Origin: Streptomyces sp. DvalAA-43
GTDB taxonomy: Bacteria > Actinomycetota > Actinomycetes > Streptomycetales > Streptomycetaceae
NCBI RefSeq assembly: GCF_900091725.1
Contig: NZ_FMBW01000044.1
Span: 62,001 to 126,000 of the forward strand
Length of the DNA stretch: 64,000 nt
Reading direction: 5' to 3'
A program made the translations under genes and the position numbers. Numbering within the stretch: position 1 is the stretch's first letter; each line of letters begins with the position of its first letter. Of the stretch, positions 7,848 to 16,580 are shown in pieces. The notes under the pieces were generated by a model. It was not told where the DNA came from. It saw only the letters and a program-made list of their open reading frames with translations, and did no database searches.

Positions 7848-8993
7848 ATGGCCCGTCGCGCAGGAGCAGACACGTACCCGGCCCGATTGCGGAAATCGGC
7901 GCACCGGGCACGCATCGCGCTGCGCAAGTCCGGGGTCGACTACTTCCGCGGCGACGGCTCGGACTGGATCGCGCTGGTCGGCCTCCTGCTGACCATTCCC
8001 GCCATCACCACCGCCACACTCCTCGATCCGACCTGGTGCTCACCGGCCGCACTCGTCCTGCCGATCGTCGCGGGCGGCCTGCTGCTGCGCCCGGCCAGCC
8101 TGCTGGGCCTGTACGCGACCGCCGCCACCGCCCTGATCGTGGAGTCGGTCGGACTGGGCCCGTACGGCGACGGCCCGGCCCGGGTGACCCCAGGCATCGT
8201 CCTGGTCGTCGCGGCCTGCGGTTTCTTCGGGCTGGTCCTCGCCCAGTTCCGGGCCAGGGTCGGCGTGCCGTGGCGGCGCGGCGGCACCATGCTCTTCGAC
8301 CTGCGCGAACGTATCCGGGTGCAGAGCGCCCTGCCCCGGCTGCCGCAGGGCTGGCACCGCGAGATGGCGCTGCGCCCGGCGGGCGGGCAGTCCTTCTCCG
8401 GGGACTTCGTCGTCGCCGCCCGCACCAACGGCGGGCGGACCCTGGAGGCCGTGCTCACCGATGTCTCCGGCAAGGGCATGGACGCGGGCTCCCGCGCCCT
8501 CCTGCTGTCCGGGGCCTTCGGCGGCCTGCTCGGCTCGCTGCCCCCGCACGGCTTCCTCCCGGCGGCCAACGGCTATCTGCTGCGCCAGGACTGGGACGAG
8601 GGGTTCGCCACCTCGATCCATCTGGTCCTGGACCTCGAATCGGGCGACTACGAGCTCCTGTCGGCCGGGCACCCGCCCGCCCTCCAGCTCCACTCGGGCA
8701 GCGGCCAGTGGGAGGAGAAGGCGGCCGAGGGGCCGCTGCTGGGGGTGTACGACGGGGCGCAGTTCGACGCCGTGAAGGGGTCGCTGGCCCCCGGCGACGT
8801 ACTGATGCTCTTCACGGACGGCCTGGTCGAGGCGTCGGACCGCGACATCGCGGACGGCATCGACCGGCTGACCGGTGAGGCCGACCGCTATGTCGCCACC
8901 GGATTCGAGGGCGCGGCCTGGCACCTGATCGAGGCCTGCGCCAAGGACGTCAACGACGACCGGGCACTGCTGCTGCTGTCGCGCACGGCCTGA
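7848..8993 (+). CDS. Membrane-anchored PP2C (SpoIIE-type) serine phosphatase
   Basis: 381 residues if the ATG at 7848 is used. A basic N-terminus of about 40 residues is followed by three or four membrane segments (about 45-140), then a cytosolic PPM phosphatase domain. Metal-binding motifs are present: SGDFVVAA, VLTDVSGKGMDAGSRALLL, LSAGHPPALQL, MLFTDGLVEASD and the closing NDDRALLLLS. Such proteins dephosphorylate anti-anti-sigma factors or other Ser/Thr-phosphorylated targets in actinobacterial stress and development circuits; no sigma-factor genes are nearby to identify the partner. TAGGGT sits 7 bases before 7848, suggesting a leaderless mRNA. An upstream in-frame ATG at 7749 would add 33 unlikely residues. 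The stop codon is the first triplet of the 31-bp repeat array. Confidence 0.87.
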   Translation: MARRAGADTYPARLRKSAHRARIALRKSGVDYFRGDGSDWIALVGLLLTIPAITTATLLDPTWCSPAALVLPIVAGGLLLRPASLLGLYATAATALIVESVGLGPYGDGPARVTPGIVLVVAACGFFGLVLAQFRARVGVPWRRGGTMLFDLRERIRVQSALPRLPQGWHREMALRPAGGQSFSGDFVVAARTNGGRTLEAVLTDVSGKGMDAGSRALLLSGAFGGLLGSLPPHGFLPAANGYLLRQDWDEGFATSIHLVLDLESGDYELLSAGHPPALQLHSGSGQWEEKAAEGPLLGVYDGAQFDAVKGSLAPGDVLMLFTDGLVEASDRDIADGIDRLTGEADRYVATGFEGAAWHLIEACAKDVNDDRALLLLSRTA

Positions 8994-9104
8994 ACCGTAC
9001 GCGGGCGGCGTGCACAGATCCTGAACCGTACGCGGACGGTGTCGCGCAGATACCGAACCGTACGTAAACGGGTTGCGCAGATACTGAACCGTACGTAAAC
9101 GGAC
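8991..9104. repeat. Four-copy, 31-32-bp direct repeat array with internal dyads
   Basis: GAACCGTACG recurs at 8992, 9023, 9055 and 9086 (spacing 31, 32, 31). Each unit contains CCGT-N6-ACGG (GCGG in the first), an inverted repeat. The flank GCGCAGATA is also conserved. The array lies between convergent genes (phosphatase stop 8993, antiporter stop 9222), and the first unit supplies the phosphatase TGA. The rest of the region to 9221 shows nothing else. Confidence 0.8.
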
Positions 9105-9221
9105 CGAACCGGGCGCGGGTCAACGGCGGTCCGTCCATCACCGGAACGTGGACGCCGGCGTTGCCGGGTACGGGGGCCGGTAAGGCCCGTTCCCCGTACC
9201 CGGAGCGCCGCGGGAGTCGGT

Positions 9222-10418
9222 TCAGGCCGGGACCGGGAGTTTTCCGGCGCCGTCCTCGCTGTCACTGCCCTCGCCCCGGCCCCGCCCGCCCGGCAGGACG
9301 CGGGCCAGCCAGTGCGAGCGCCCGGCCGCCAGCGGTGCGAGAACCGCGAGGAGGAGCACATAGCCCGCGATGAACGGGGAGAGCCGCTCGTCCAACCCGG
9401 CGGCCGCCGCCATCGTGGCGAGGATCAGGGCGAACTCGCCGCGCGCCACCAGCGTGGTGGAGATGTTCGCCGTGGCCTGCGGGCCGAACGCGTACACCTT
9501 CGCGGCGGCGAGCCCGGCGAGGACGTTCATGGCCAGGGTCACCGCGACGGCGGCCAGCACCGGCCACAGCACGGTCGGCAGGTCGCCCGGGTCGATGGAG
9601 AGCCCGAAGGCGAAGAAGAAGATCGCGCCGAAGGCGTCGCGCAGCGGGTGGACCAGCTTGAGGATGCGCTCGCCGGAGGTCGTGCTGCCGAGCATCAGGC
9701 CGACCATGAACGCGCCGATGGCGTCCGCGACCCCGAACCACTCCGAGACGCCCGCCACGAACACCGCGGCGCCCAGGAAGGAGATGACGAGGAGTTCGTC
9801 GTCACGGGTGTTGATCAGCCTGCCGATGACCCGGGTGCCGAACCGGGCGGCCAGTGCGAGCAGCAGCAGGAAGCCGAAGGCCTTGCCGCCGTCGACCGCC
9901 GCGGCGGAGAGGCTGTCGGCGCCCGACAGGATGGGCTGGAGCGCGGCCAGGTAGAGGGCGAGGAAGACGTCCTCGACCACGATGATGCCGAGGATCGGCT
10001 TGGTCTCCGGATTGCCGATCCGGCCCAGGTCGACCAGGACCTTGGTGACGATGGCCGACGAGGAGATGCCGAGCACACCGGCGAGGACCAGCGCCTCGGA
10101 GGTGCCCCAGCCGAGCGCGAAGCCGAAGCCGAGCCCGGCGCCGACGTTCAGGGCGAGATAGGTGCCGCCGGCGATCGCCATCTTGCGGCCGCCGGTCTTG
10201 AGGTCGTCGAGGTGGAATTCCAGGCCGAGGTAGAAGAGCAGCAGCACCAGGCCGAGCGCGGAGAGCATCTCCAGTTCGTGCGGGTCGGCGACGAGCACGA
10301 TGCCGGGTGTGTGCGGGCCGAGCAGGATTCCGGCCAGGATGAACAGGGGGATGGTCGGCAGTCCGATGCGGCTGCCGACGCGGGCGAGAACGGCGGCGGC
10401 CAGGAAGGCGCCGCCCAT
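9222..10418 (-). CDS. CPA2-family cation/proton antiporter (KefB/NapA-like)
   Basis: 398-residue integral membrane protein consisting of the Na+/H+ exchanger domain only, with twelve or thirteen predicted hydrophobic segments. Signatures include IPLFILAGILLGPHTPGI near the N-terminus, LGLVLLLFYLGLEFHLDDL, the discontinuous-helix region VLGISSSAIVTKVLVD, and GIIVVEDVFLALYLA with the conserved Glu-Asp pair that carries the ion. The C-terminal TrkA-N domain of true Kef channels is absent; the protein ends in a short polar tail. It probably exchanges K+ or Na+ for H+. The ATG at 10418 is the only standard start after an upstream stop codon, although conserved-looking residues (HADTLIA) precede it, so a nonstandard earlier start cannot be excluded. 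Confidence 0.88.
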   Translation of the reverse strand: MGGAFLAAAVLARVGSRIGLPTIPLFILAGILLGPHTPGIVLVADPHELEMLSALGLVLLLFYLGLEFHLDDLKTGGRKMAIAGGTYLALNVGAGLGFGFALGWGTSEALVLAGVLGISSSAIVTKVLVDLGRIGNPETKPILGIIVVEDVFLALYLAALQPILSGADSLSAAAVDGGKAFGFLLLLALAARFGTRVIGRLINTRDDELLVISFLGAAVFVAGVSEWFGVADAIGAFMVGLMLGSTTSGERILKLVHPLRDAFGAIFFFAFGLSIDPGDLPTVLWPVLAAVAVTLAMNVLAGLAAAKVYAFGPQATANISTTLVARGEFALILATMAAAAGLDERLSPFIAGYVLLLAVLAPLAAGRSHWLARVLPGGRGRGEGSDSEDGAGKLPVPA

Positions 10419-10534
10419 GGCGATGAGCGTGTCTGCGTGTCCGATGAGCCCGGTCCTTCGCTAGGTCAAGAGAACGTCAAGGAAGCGTCAGTAATTAGTT
10501 TACCGAACGATTGACGTTGCAACTGTTCCACCTG

Positions 10535-10584
10535 GGGAATCGCCCGGGGATCTCCCGGGAGAACACTCGGGAATCGCCCGGGGA
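10535..10584. repeat. 16-bp direct repeat upstream of the ABC transporter
   Basis: GGGAATCGCCCGGGGA occurs at 10535-10550 and 10569-10584, 34 bases apart, with a third related stretch (CTCCCGGGAGAACACTCGGG) between. It lies in the 286-base divergent region between antiporter and ABC genes, so a regulator-binding pair is plausible. No gene is seen in this region. Confidence 0.5.
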
Positions 10585-10704
10585 AACGCCGGTACCCCGC
10601 CCGCCGCCGCCCGCCTGCCCCCGGCACGACCTGGGGTTTTCCCCACCCCCGATCCGCCAGCAGCCGCCATGTTCCGCACCCGCCCCGATCCGTAGGTTCG
10701 AGTC

Positions 10705-11589
10705 GTGGTCGAAGAAGCGGCCGATGAGCAACGGAAGGCGGACATCATGGGGCTGCGACGCACCAGGCAGCGCGCGCGGGACGAGCAGTACACGGACACC
10801 CGCCAGGGATCCGGGCCCTCGGACCTCGCCGTCGAACTGCGCGGCGTCCGCAGGCAGTACGGCCGGGGCGGCTCCGCCGTCCACGCGCTGCGGGGCATCG
10901 ACCTCGCCCTCCCGCGCGCCAGCTTCACCGCCGTCATGGGACCGTCCGGCTCCGGCAAGTCGACCTTCCTCCAGTGCGCGGCCGGACTCGACCGCCCCAC
11001 CGAGGGCTCCGTACGCCTCGGCGGCACCGAGATCACCGGCATGAGCGAGAACCGGCTCACCGAACTGCGCCGCACCCGCCTCGGCTTCGTCTTCCAGGCC
11101 TTCAACCTGCTGCCGTCCCTGACGGTCGAACAGAACGTCGTCCTGCCCATGCGCCTGGCCGGACAGCGCACCGGCTCCGCCCGCAGCCGCCGCGAAGCCA
11201 CCGAGATGCTCACCCGGGTCGGCCTCGGCGACAAGGGCGACCGCCGCCCCGGCCAGCTCTCCGGCGGCCAGCAGCAGCGCGTCGCCGTCGCCCGCGCCCT
11301 GGTCACCCGGCCCGACGTGATCTTCGCCGACGAGCCGACCGGCGCCCTCGACACCACCACCGCCGCCGAGATCCTCACCCTGCTCCGCAGCGCCGTGGAC
11401 GGCCTCGGCGCCACCGTCGTCATGGTCACCCACGACCCGGCGGCCGCCGCCTACGCCGACCAGGTCCTCTTCCTCGCCGACGGCGCGATCGCGGACAGCC
11501 TCCCGCGCGCCGGCGCCGCGCAGATCGCCGCCCGGATGACCGCACTGACCGCGCGGACCGCCCCCGCCCACGCAGGAGCAGCAGCCTGA
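10705..11589 (+). CDS. ABC transporter ATP-binding protein (MacB/LolD type)
   Basis: 294-residue ATPase. Walker A is GPSGSGKST at about 79-87, the Q-loop is VFQAFNLLPSLTV, the ABC signature LSGGQQQRVAVARAL, Walker B VIFADEPTGALD, and the H-loop VTHDP. This is the branch that energises FtsX/MacB-like permeases; it is cytosolic and pairs with the next gene. Two starts compete. GTG 10705 lies exactly six bases after TAGGTT, as in a leaderless transcript. ATG 10747 has the Shine-Dalgarno GGAAGG eight bases before it and would give 280 residues. The stop TGA overlaps the permease ATG (TGATG), indicating translational coupling. Confidence 0.93.
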   Translation: MVEEAADEQRKADIMGLRRTRQRARDEQYTDTRQGSGPSDLAVELRGVRRQYGRGGSAVHALRGIDLALPRASFTAVMGPSGSGKSTFLQCAAGLDRPTEGSVRLGGTEITGMSENRLTELRRTRLGFVFQAFNLLPSLTVEQNVVLPMRLAGQRTGSARSRREATEMLTRVGLGDKGDRRPGQLSGGQQQRVAVARALVTRPDVIFADEPTGALDTTTAAEILTLLRSAVDGLGATVVMVTHDPAAAAYADQVLFLADGAIADSLPRAGAAQIAARMTALTARTAPAHAGAAA

Positions 11590-14063
11590 TGTTCATCCCG
11601 CACGCCCCGAACGGCCTCGCCCGCGCGGCCGTCCGCTTCAAGCCCTCGTCGTTCATCGGGACCTTCGTCGCGCTCCTGATGGCCGCGGCCATCGTCTCCG
11701 CCTGCGGCATCCTGACGGAGACCAGCCTGCGTGCCTCGGTACCCGCCGACCGTTACGCGAAGGCCCCCGTGGTGGTCGCCGCCGACCAGAAGATCCACCT
11801 GAGGACCGGCAGCGGCGACAGCACCGAGGAGACCGACGTACTCCTCCCGGACACCGCGCGGCTGCCCGAATCCCTGGTCGCCAGGGCCGCCTCCGCCCCC
11901 GGCGCGGCCACCGCGATCGGGGACGTCACCTACTCCGTACGACACGACGGCACCCCCCTCACCGCACACGGCTGGGGCTCCACCGCCCTCACCGGCACCC
12001 GGCTGGTCACCGGCGAGGCACCCGGGCCCGGTGAAGTCGTCGTCCCCGCAGGCACCGGGAGCCGGACCGGCGACAGCATCGCCCTCGACACACCCGCGGG
12101 CGTACGGGAGTTCAGGGTCTCGGGCACCACCGCCACCGCCGCCACCGTCTGGTTCACCGACCGGCAGGCCGTACAGCTCTCCGGCCACCCCGGCCGGATC
12201 GACGCCATCGCCGTGCTCGCCGACCGGGGCACCGCCACCGACAGCCTCGCCGGCCAGGTCCGCGCGGCCGTCGGCCACACCGCCACGGCCCAGGTCCACA
12301 CCGGCGACGACCGGGGCGCCGTCGAGACCCCGGCCCTCGCGAGCACCAAGGAGATCCTCTTCGGCCTCGGCGTCTCCTTCGGCGGCGTCGCCACCATGGT
12401 CGCCGTCTTCACCGCCGCCGGTACGGTCGCCCTCTCCGTGGGCCAGCGCAGCCGCGAGTTCGCCCTGCTGCGCGCCATCGGCGCCACCCCGCGCCAGCTG
12501 CGCCGCACCATCGCCACGGAGTCCCTGCTCGTCGCCCCGCTCGCCGGAGCCCTCGGCTGCCTCCCCGGAACCGCCCTGGCCCTGTGGTGGTCCGGGCAGC
12601 TCCAGGACCGGGGAGCCGTCCTCGATTCCGTCGCCCTGCGCATCTCCTGGCTGCCCCTGGCCATCGCGGTCGGCACCACCATGCTCACCGCGCTGGGCGC
12701 GGGCTACCTCGCCGCCCGGCGCCCCGCCAAGCTGAAGCCGGGACTCGCCCTCGCCCAGACGGCCGTGGAACGCGCCCCGTTCGGCGTGATCCGCACCCCG
12801 CTCGGCATCGCCGCCCTCGTCGGCGGCGGGGCCCTCGCGGGCGTCGCCGCCTCCACCTCCGGCGGGGACTCGGCGAACGCGGCCATGGGCGTCGTCATGC
12901 TCTTCATGCTCGCGGTCGGGCTGCTCGGCCCGGTGATCGCCCGGATCTGCGCCACCGTCATCGGGATCCCGCTGCGCGCCGCCGGCGCGTCCGGCTCGCT
13001 GGCCGCCGCCAACTCCCGTACCAACTCCCGACGGCTGGCCTCCGCGATCACCCCGATCGTGCTCGCCATGGCCTTCTCGTCGACGCTGGTCTTCATGCAG
13101 ACCAGCCAGGAGCGGGTCACCGCACACCAGCAGCGCGACGCGATCACCGCCGACCACATCGTCACCGCCCCGGCGGGACTCGGCTCCGACGCGACCGAAC
13201 GGGCCGCGGCCACCCCCGGCGTCTCCACCGCGGTCGGGCTGATCCGCACCTCCGTCCTGGTGCCCGGCGGCGACGGTCCGGTGCCGCAGAGCGCCTCCGC
13301 GCAGGGCGTCATCGGCTCCGGCAAGGAGCTCGCCAGGGTCCAGGACCTCGACGTCAGGACCGGCTCCCTCGCCGCCCTGCGGCCCGGGACCGTCGCCGTG
13401 GACACCACGCTCGCCGACACGGCGGACCTGCGCACCGGCGACCGGCTCGCCCTGCGGCTGCCGGACGGCACCCGGGCGAACCCGAAGGTCGTCGCGGTCT
13501 ACGGCCGAGGCCTCGGCACCAGCCTGGTCACGCTCCCCGCGGCCGACCTGAAGTCCCGGATGACCTCGCCGTACGCCGCCGACATCCTGGTACGGGCCAC
13601 CCCCGCCGCCGCCGGGAAGCTCAGCGCGCTCGGCACCGTCACCGACGCCTCCGGCTACGCCGCGGCGCAGGACGAGGACCGCGAACTCAGCGCCTGGGCC
13701 AACACGGTCATGGCCGCGGTGCTCGGCGGGTTCGCCGCGATCGCCGCCGTCAACACCCTGGTGATGACCGTCCTCGACCGCCGCCGCGAACTGACCATGC
13801 TCCGCCTGGTCGGCTCCACCCGCCGTCAGGTCATGGGCATGATCCGCTGGGAGGCCCTGCTGGTCACGGTGGCCGGCGCGGCGCTCGGCACCGCCATCGC
13901 ACTGGCCACGCTCTTCCCGATGATGAGGGGCCTGACGGGCGAGTCGCCGTACATCCCACCGCTCCTGTACGGCACCTTCGTCGCCGTGACCATCGGGCTC
14001 GGCCTCCTCGCCGCGGTGGTCCCGGCCCGTGCGGCCCTGCGCACGACGGCCGCCCGTCCGTAG
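11589..14063 (+). CDS. FtsX-like ABC transporter permease, duplicated form
   Basis: 824-residue membrane protein. A first helix near residues 22-42 is followed by a large extracytoplasmic domain (about 45-255), then FtsX core helices beginning at FGLGVSFGGVATMVAVFT and containing LSVGQRSREFALLRAIGATPRQL. A second half repeats this plan and ends with LVMTVLDRRRELTMLRLVGSTRRQVMGM. The paired R-E-x-x-L-R/L-x-G-A/S-T loops are the coupling helices that contact the ATPase. Members export peptides, antibiotics or lipids, or sense antimicrobial peptides. No adjacent two-component system is present to suggest a role. Its TAG stop forms part of a TAGAGT hexamer placed six bases before the next gene. 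Confidence 0.92.
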   Translation: MFIPHAPNGLARAAVRFKPSSFIGTFVALLMAAAIVSACGILTETSLRASVPADRYAKAPVVVAADQKIHLRTGSGDSTEETDVLLPDTARLPESLVARAASAPGAATAIGDVTYSVRHDGTPLTAHGWGSTALTGTRLVTGEAPGPGEVVVPAGTGSRTGDSIALDTPAGVREFRVSGTTATAATVWFTDRQAVQLSGHPGRIDAIAVLADRGTATDSLAGQVRAAVGHTATAQVHTGDDRGAVETPALASTKEILFGLGVSFGGVATMVAVFTAAGTVALSVGQRSREFALLRAIGATPRQLRRTIATESLLVAPLAGALGCLPGTALALWWSGQLQDRGAVLDSVALRISWLPLAIAVGTTMLTALGAGYLAARRPAKLKPGLALAQTAVERAPFGVIRTPLGIAALVGGGALAGVAASTSGGDSANAAMGVVMLFMLAVGLLGPVIARICATVIGIPLRAAGASGSLAAANSRTNSRRLASAITPIVLAMAFSSTLVFMQTSQERVTAHQQRDAITADHIVTAPAGLGSDATERAAATPGVSTAVGLIRTSVLVPGGDGPVPQSASAQGVIGSGKELARVQDLDVRTGSLAALRPGTVAVDTTLADTADLRTGDRLALRLPDGTRANPKVVAVYGRGLGTSLVTLPAADLKSRMTSPYAADILVRATPAAAGKLSALGTVTDASGYAAAQDEDRELSAWANTVMAAVLGGFAAIAAVNTLVMTVLDRRRELTMLRLVGSTRRQVMGMIRWEALLVTVAGAALGTAIALATLFPMMRGLTGESPYIPPLLYGTFVAVTIGLGLLAAVVPARAALRTTAARP

Positions 14064-14072
14064 AGTCGGTCC

Positions 14073-14579
14073 ATGACCGCACCGCGCGCACACCTGACCC
14101 TGGCCGACGTAGAGGCGATCGCCCGCGAGGCCCATGCCGAGCAGCGGGACAAGGCGGGACGCCCCTACACCGAACACCTCGCCGCCGTCGCGGAAGGGGT
14201 GCGGGCCAGGGGCGGCAGCGACGAACAGATCGCCGCGGCCTGGCTGCACGACGCGATCGAGGACGACGCGCTGTCGGCGCGGTGGCTGGCCGAGGCCGCG
14301 CTGCCGCAGCAGGTGAAGTACATGGTCCTCGCCGTCACCAAACATGACGGCGAGGACCTCCGTGCGTACACCCGGCGCATCCTGGACACCCCGGGCGCCC
14401 TGCTGATCAAGGAGTCCGACCTGGCGCACAACGCGGACCCGGCCCGCCTCGCCGTGCTGGAACCGGCGACCCGTACCCGGCTGACCGAGAAGTATGCGCT
14501 GGTACGGAGGTTGCTGGGACTCACCCCGGGGCAATCGCCCGTCAAGCAATCGGTTCAAGCCAACACGGCGAAGGACTGA
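14073..14579 (+). CDS. Small HD-domain hydrolase, RelA/SpoT hydrolase-like
   Basis: 168 residues, a single HD domain. His35 (YTEHLAAVA), His59-Asp60 and Glu63-Asp64 (AWLHDAIEDD) and Asp116 (IKESDLAHNADP) occupy nearly the same positions as the manganese ligands and the ED diad of MESH1, the stand-alone (p)ppGpp hydrolase, and of SpoT hydrolase domains. This makes a nucleotide or alarmone hydrolase plausible; the reaction is inferred and not shown. There is no synthetase domain. ATG 14073 lies six bases after TAGAGT (14061-14066), which overlaps the preceding stop codon. The gene can therefore be read both from the ABC operon and from its own leaderless promoter. Confidence 0.85.
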   Translation: MTAPRAHLTLADVEAIAREAHAEQRDKAGRPYTEHLAAVAEGVRARGGSDEQIAAAWLHDAIEDDALSARWLAEAALPQQVKYMVLAVTKHDGEDLRAYTRRILDTPGALLIKESDLAHNADPARLAVLEPATRTRLTEKYALVRRLLGLTPGQSPVKQSVQANTAKD

Positions 14580-14642
14580 TCCATCCGCCAGGGCGACCGG
14601 TCCATCCGCCGGAGCGACGCACTGATCCCCGCCCGCCCGGCC

Positions 14643-15794
14643 TCAGAGCCGGGCCGAGTCCCGCCGGAACGCCCAGTCCATGTCCGGCTCCGTCACCGGG
14701 CGCAGCACCCGCCGCACCGGCGGCGTGCACATCAGCGTCACCGCGACGGCCGCGACCACGGAGACGAGGACCAGTCCGGCGGGCGCCGAGAGCCAGTCGT
14801 AGACGTCGAACACCCCGGCGTACCCGGCTCCCTTGATCAGGAAGCCGTGCAGCAGATAGCCGCAGATCGTCCCGGCCCCGAGCACCGTGAACCACATGTG
14901 GCGGCGCGGCACCCAGGACAGGAAGCCGATGGTGAGCAGCAGCGCGCAGCCGAACATCGCCAGCGTCATCACGGCACCGGACCACCACGGGGCGCCCATC
15001 TCCTGCGCGCTGTTGCTGCGGTAGAACCAGCCCAGCTGCATCCGCGGCGCCGCCCAGTACGCGAAGGCCAGGGCCCCGGCGAACAGCGGGAGCGCGAGCA
15101 TCCGCACCTCGCGCCGGCGCACCAGCTCGAAGTGCTCGGGCTTCAGCCGGAGCCCCAGCACGAAGAACGGCAGGAACTGCAGAACGCGCTGGAGATCGAG
15201 ATCGTCGCCGATCGACGGGGTGAGGGAGGCGAGCACGGCGACGACGAGCGCGACCGGCAGCGGATGGCGCAGCGACTGCCACACCGGTGTGGTGATCCGC
15301 CAGACGAACAGCGCGACCAGGAACCAGGTGAGGTACCAGGGGTCGAGCAGGCTGATCGAGGTATCGCCCGATCCGTCCGCGAACCGCTTGAACAGCGAAT
15401 ACGCCGTCTCGAACACGATGTAGGGCACGGCGACGCCGGTGATCAGGCGCTTCACCTTGGCGGCGGACATGTCGAACGAGCGGGAGAAGTAGCCGGAGAC
15501 GATGATGAACGCCGGCATGTGAAAGGTGTACGCCACCATGTACAGCGCGCGGGCGGTCCGGCTGCCGTCCATCACCGGTTCCCACGAGTGCGCCACCGCG
15601 ACGAGCACGATGGCCAGATATTTGACGTTGTCGAAGTAGGCGTCGCGCCGCTTCGCCGGTGCGGCCGACGGAGGCCGGTTCACCTCCGTCGCGGGGGGTG
15701 CCGCGGTGGCGGTCGTCCCTCGGGGTCTGGGCTCCGACTCCCGGGTCGCCGCTGGGATCGGGGCCCTCTGAAATACGTTCGGAGCGTGGAACAT
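14643..15794 (-). CDS. Acyltransferase-3 family membrane protein (OafA-like)
   Basis: 383 residues from the ATG at 15794. A proline/threonine-rich cytosolic tail of about 50 residues precedes RDAYFDNVKYLAIVLVAVAH, where the Asp-Asn and terminal His resemble the catalytic start of acyltransferase-3 proteins. Ten hydrophobic segments follow, with HMPAFIIVSGYFSRSF early in the fold. These enzymes transfer acetyl or other acyl groups to sugars or lipids on the outer face of the membrane. AAGGTG seven bases before 15794 supports this start; an earlier ATG would add 44 basic residues encoded in AT-richer DNA. It is convergent with the HD gene. The acceptor is unknown. Confidence 0.83.
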   Translation of the reverse strand: MFHAPNVFQRAPIPAATRESEPRPRGTTATAAPPATEVNRPPSAAPAKRRDAYFDNVKYLAIVLVAVAHSWEPVMDGSRTARALYMVAYTFHMPAFIIVSGYFSRSFDMSAAKVKRLITGVAVPYIVFETAYSLFKRFADGSGDTSISLLDPWYLTWFLVALFVWRITTPVWQSLRHPLPVALVVAVLASLTPSIGDDLDLQRVLQFLPFFVLGLRLKPEHFELVRRREVRMLALPLFAGALAFAYWAAPRMQLGWFYRSNSAQEMGAPWWSGAVMTLAMFGCALLLTIGFLSWVPRRHMWFTVLGAGTICGYLLHGFLIKGAGYAGVFDVYDWLSAPAGLVLVSVVAAVAVTLMCTPPVRRVLRPVTEPDMDWAFRRDSARL

Positions 15795-16274
15795 CTTATG
15801 CACCTTAGACGCCTCGATTGGAATTCGTAAAACGGCTCGGGGATATCGCGTGTTCCCGCCCAATCGAAAGCGAAACCACCGGCAACCGCCCGCTATGCAC
15901 CGATTCATCCGCCTTAAATAGGGCATATCGGAAGGGTGTTGTGGAGCGTGAATTTCATCGCACTTAACCTTGGAATTGCATGTGAATGAAGTGTGCGGAT
16001 ATGGAAACCATCACATTGGCACATTCATTGCGGTCTCATGATTCACAGGCGGCTCACAGATATGCGGGGCATCGGCCGGGCCCGGTGCGACCCCCCTGTG
16101 CGGCTGTGCGCCCCTGGCGCGCGCGGGGCGCAAGGATGGCGCGATCCCGTCAGTGCGATCCGTCACCTGGCAGCGACCACAGGGGAGTTGGTGGCACGAT
16201 GGACGGGACGGAGGAGTGCTCGGCCGCACCTCTCCGGGCCGGCAAGGCGGACCGACCAAGGGTGTGAATCAGTC
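15795..16274. other. Intergenic region with an AT-rich core
   Basis: A 480-base stretch without a convincing gene. From about 15900 to 16040 the base composition is clearly AT-richer than the surroundings (TTAAATAGGGCATATC and similar). It contains a rough dyad, AATGAAGTGTG near 15976 against CACATTCATT near 16020. It should hold divergent promoters for the acyltransferase and the small membrane protein. Confidence 0.5.
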
Positions 16275-16469
16275 GTGGCCATTTCACTGTCTGTGGTGCT
16301 GATGTTGGCGATCATCCTGGTGGTCCTGATCCGGGGCGGTTCCATCAAGCCCGGACCGGCGATCGTCGCGGTGCTCTTCGGCTTCTTCCTGGCGTCGACC
16401 GGCATAGCGCCGTCGATCAACAGATTCATGAACTCGATAGCCGAGACCATCAACCAGATCTCCTTCTGA
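16275..16469 (+). CDS. Small two-helix membrane protein of unknown function
   Basis: 64 residues from GTG 16275. Two hydrophobic segments, about residues 3-21 and 28-46, are separated by RGGSIKPGP. The C-terminus SINRFMNSIAETINQISF is amphipathic. AAGGGTG lies upstream as a plausible ribosome site. Codon third positions are mostly G/C, supporting coding. It resembles small conserved Streptomyces membrane proteins found near the tRNA and trigger-factor genes, but no function is recognised. Confidence 0.72.
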   Translation: MAISLSVVLMLAIILVVLIRGGSIKPGPAIVAVLFGFFLASTGIAPSINRFMNSIAETINQISF

Positions 16470-16531
16470 CCTGGCCGATCCGGCCGCCCGCCCTCCGGTG
16501 CGGGCGGCCCGGCACCACTCGGGCAGCACGC

Positions 16532-16571
16532 AAAAGGCCCGGTCCGGCGAGTAATTCGCCGAGACCGGGCC
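16532..16571 (-). terminator. Rho-independent terminator after tRNA-Gly
   Basis: GGCCCGGTCCGGCGA (16536-16550) and TCGCCGAGACCGGGCC (16556-16571) form a long stem with one bulge. In the leftward sense it is followed by TTTT. It ends the tRNA transcript and could also stop the rightward small gene. Confidence 0.85.
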
Positions 16572-16580
16572 CAAGCATGG

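Noticed and set aside
8991..9104. CRISPR-like interpretation of the 31-bp repeats
   Set aside because: Repeats are contiguous without unique spacers of constant size, and no cas genes occur in the window.
9222..10418. Kef-type potassium channel with regulatory domain
   Set aside because: The protein stops after the exchanger domain; no TrkA-N nucleotide-binding domain is encoded here.
11451..14558. 1035-codon open frame opposite the ABC permease and HD genes
   Set aside because: Spans two genes with clear motifs on the other strand; composition is Gly/Arg/Gln-rich and typical of antisense frames in high-GC DNA.
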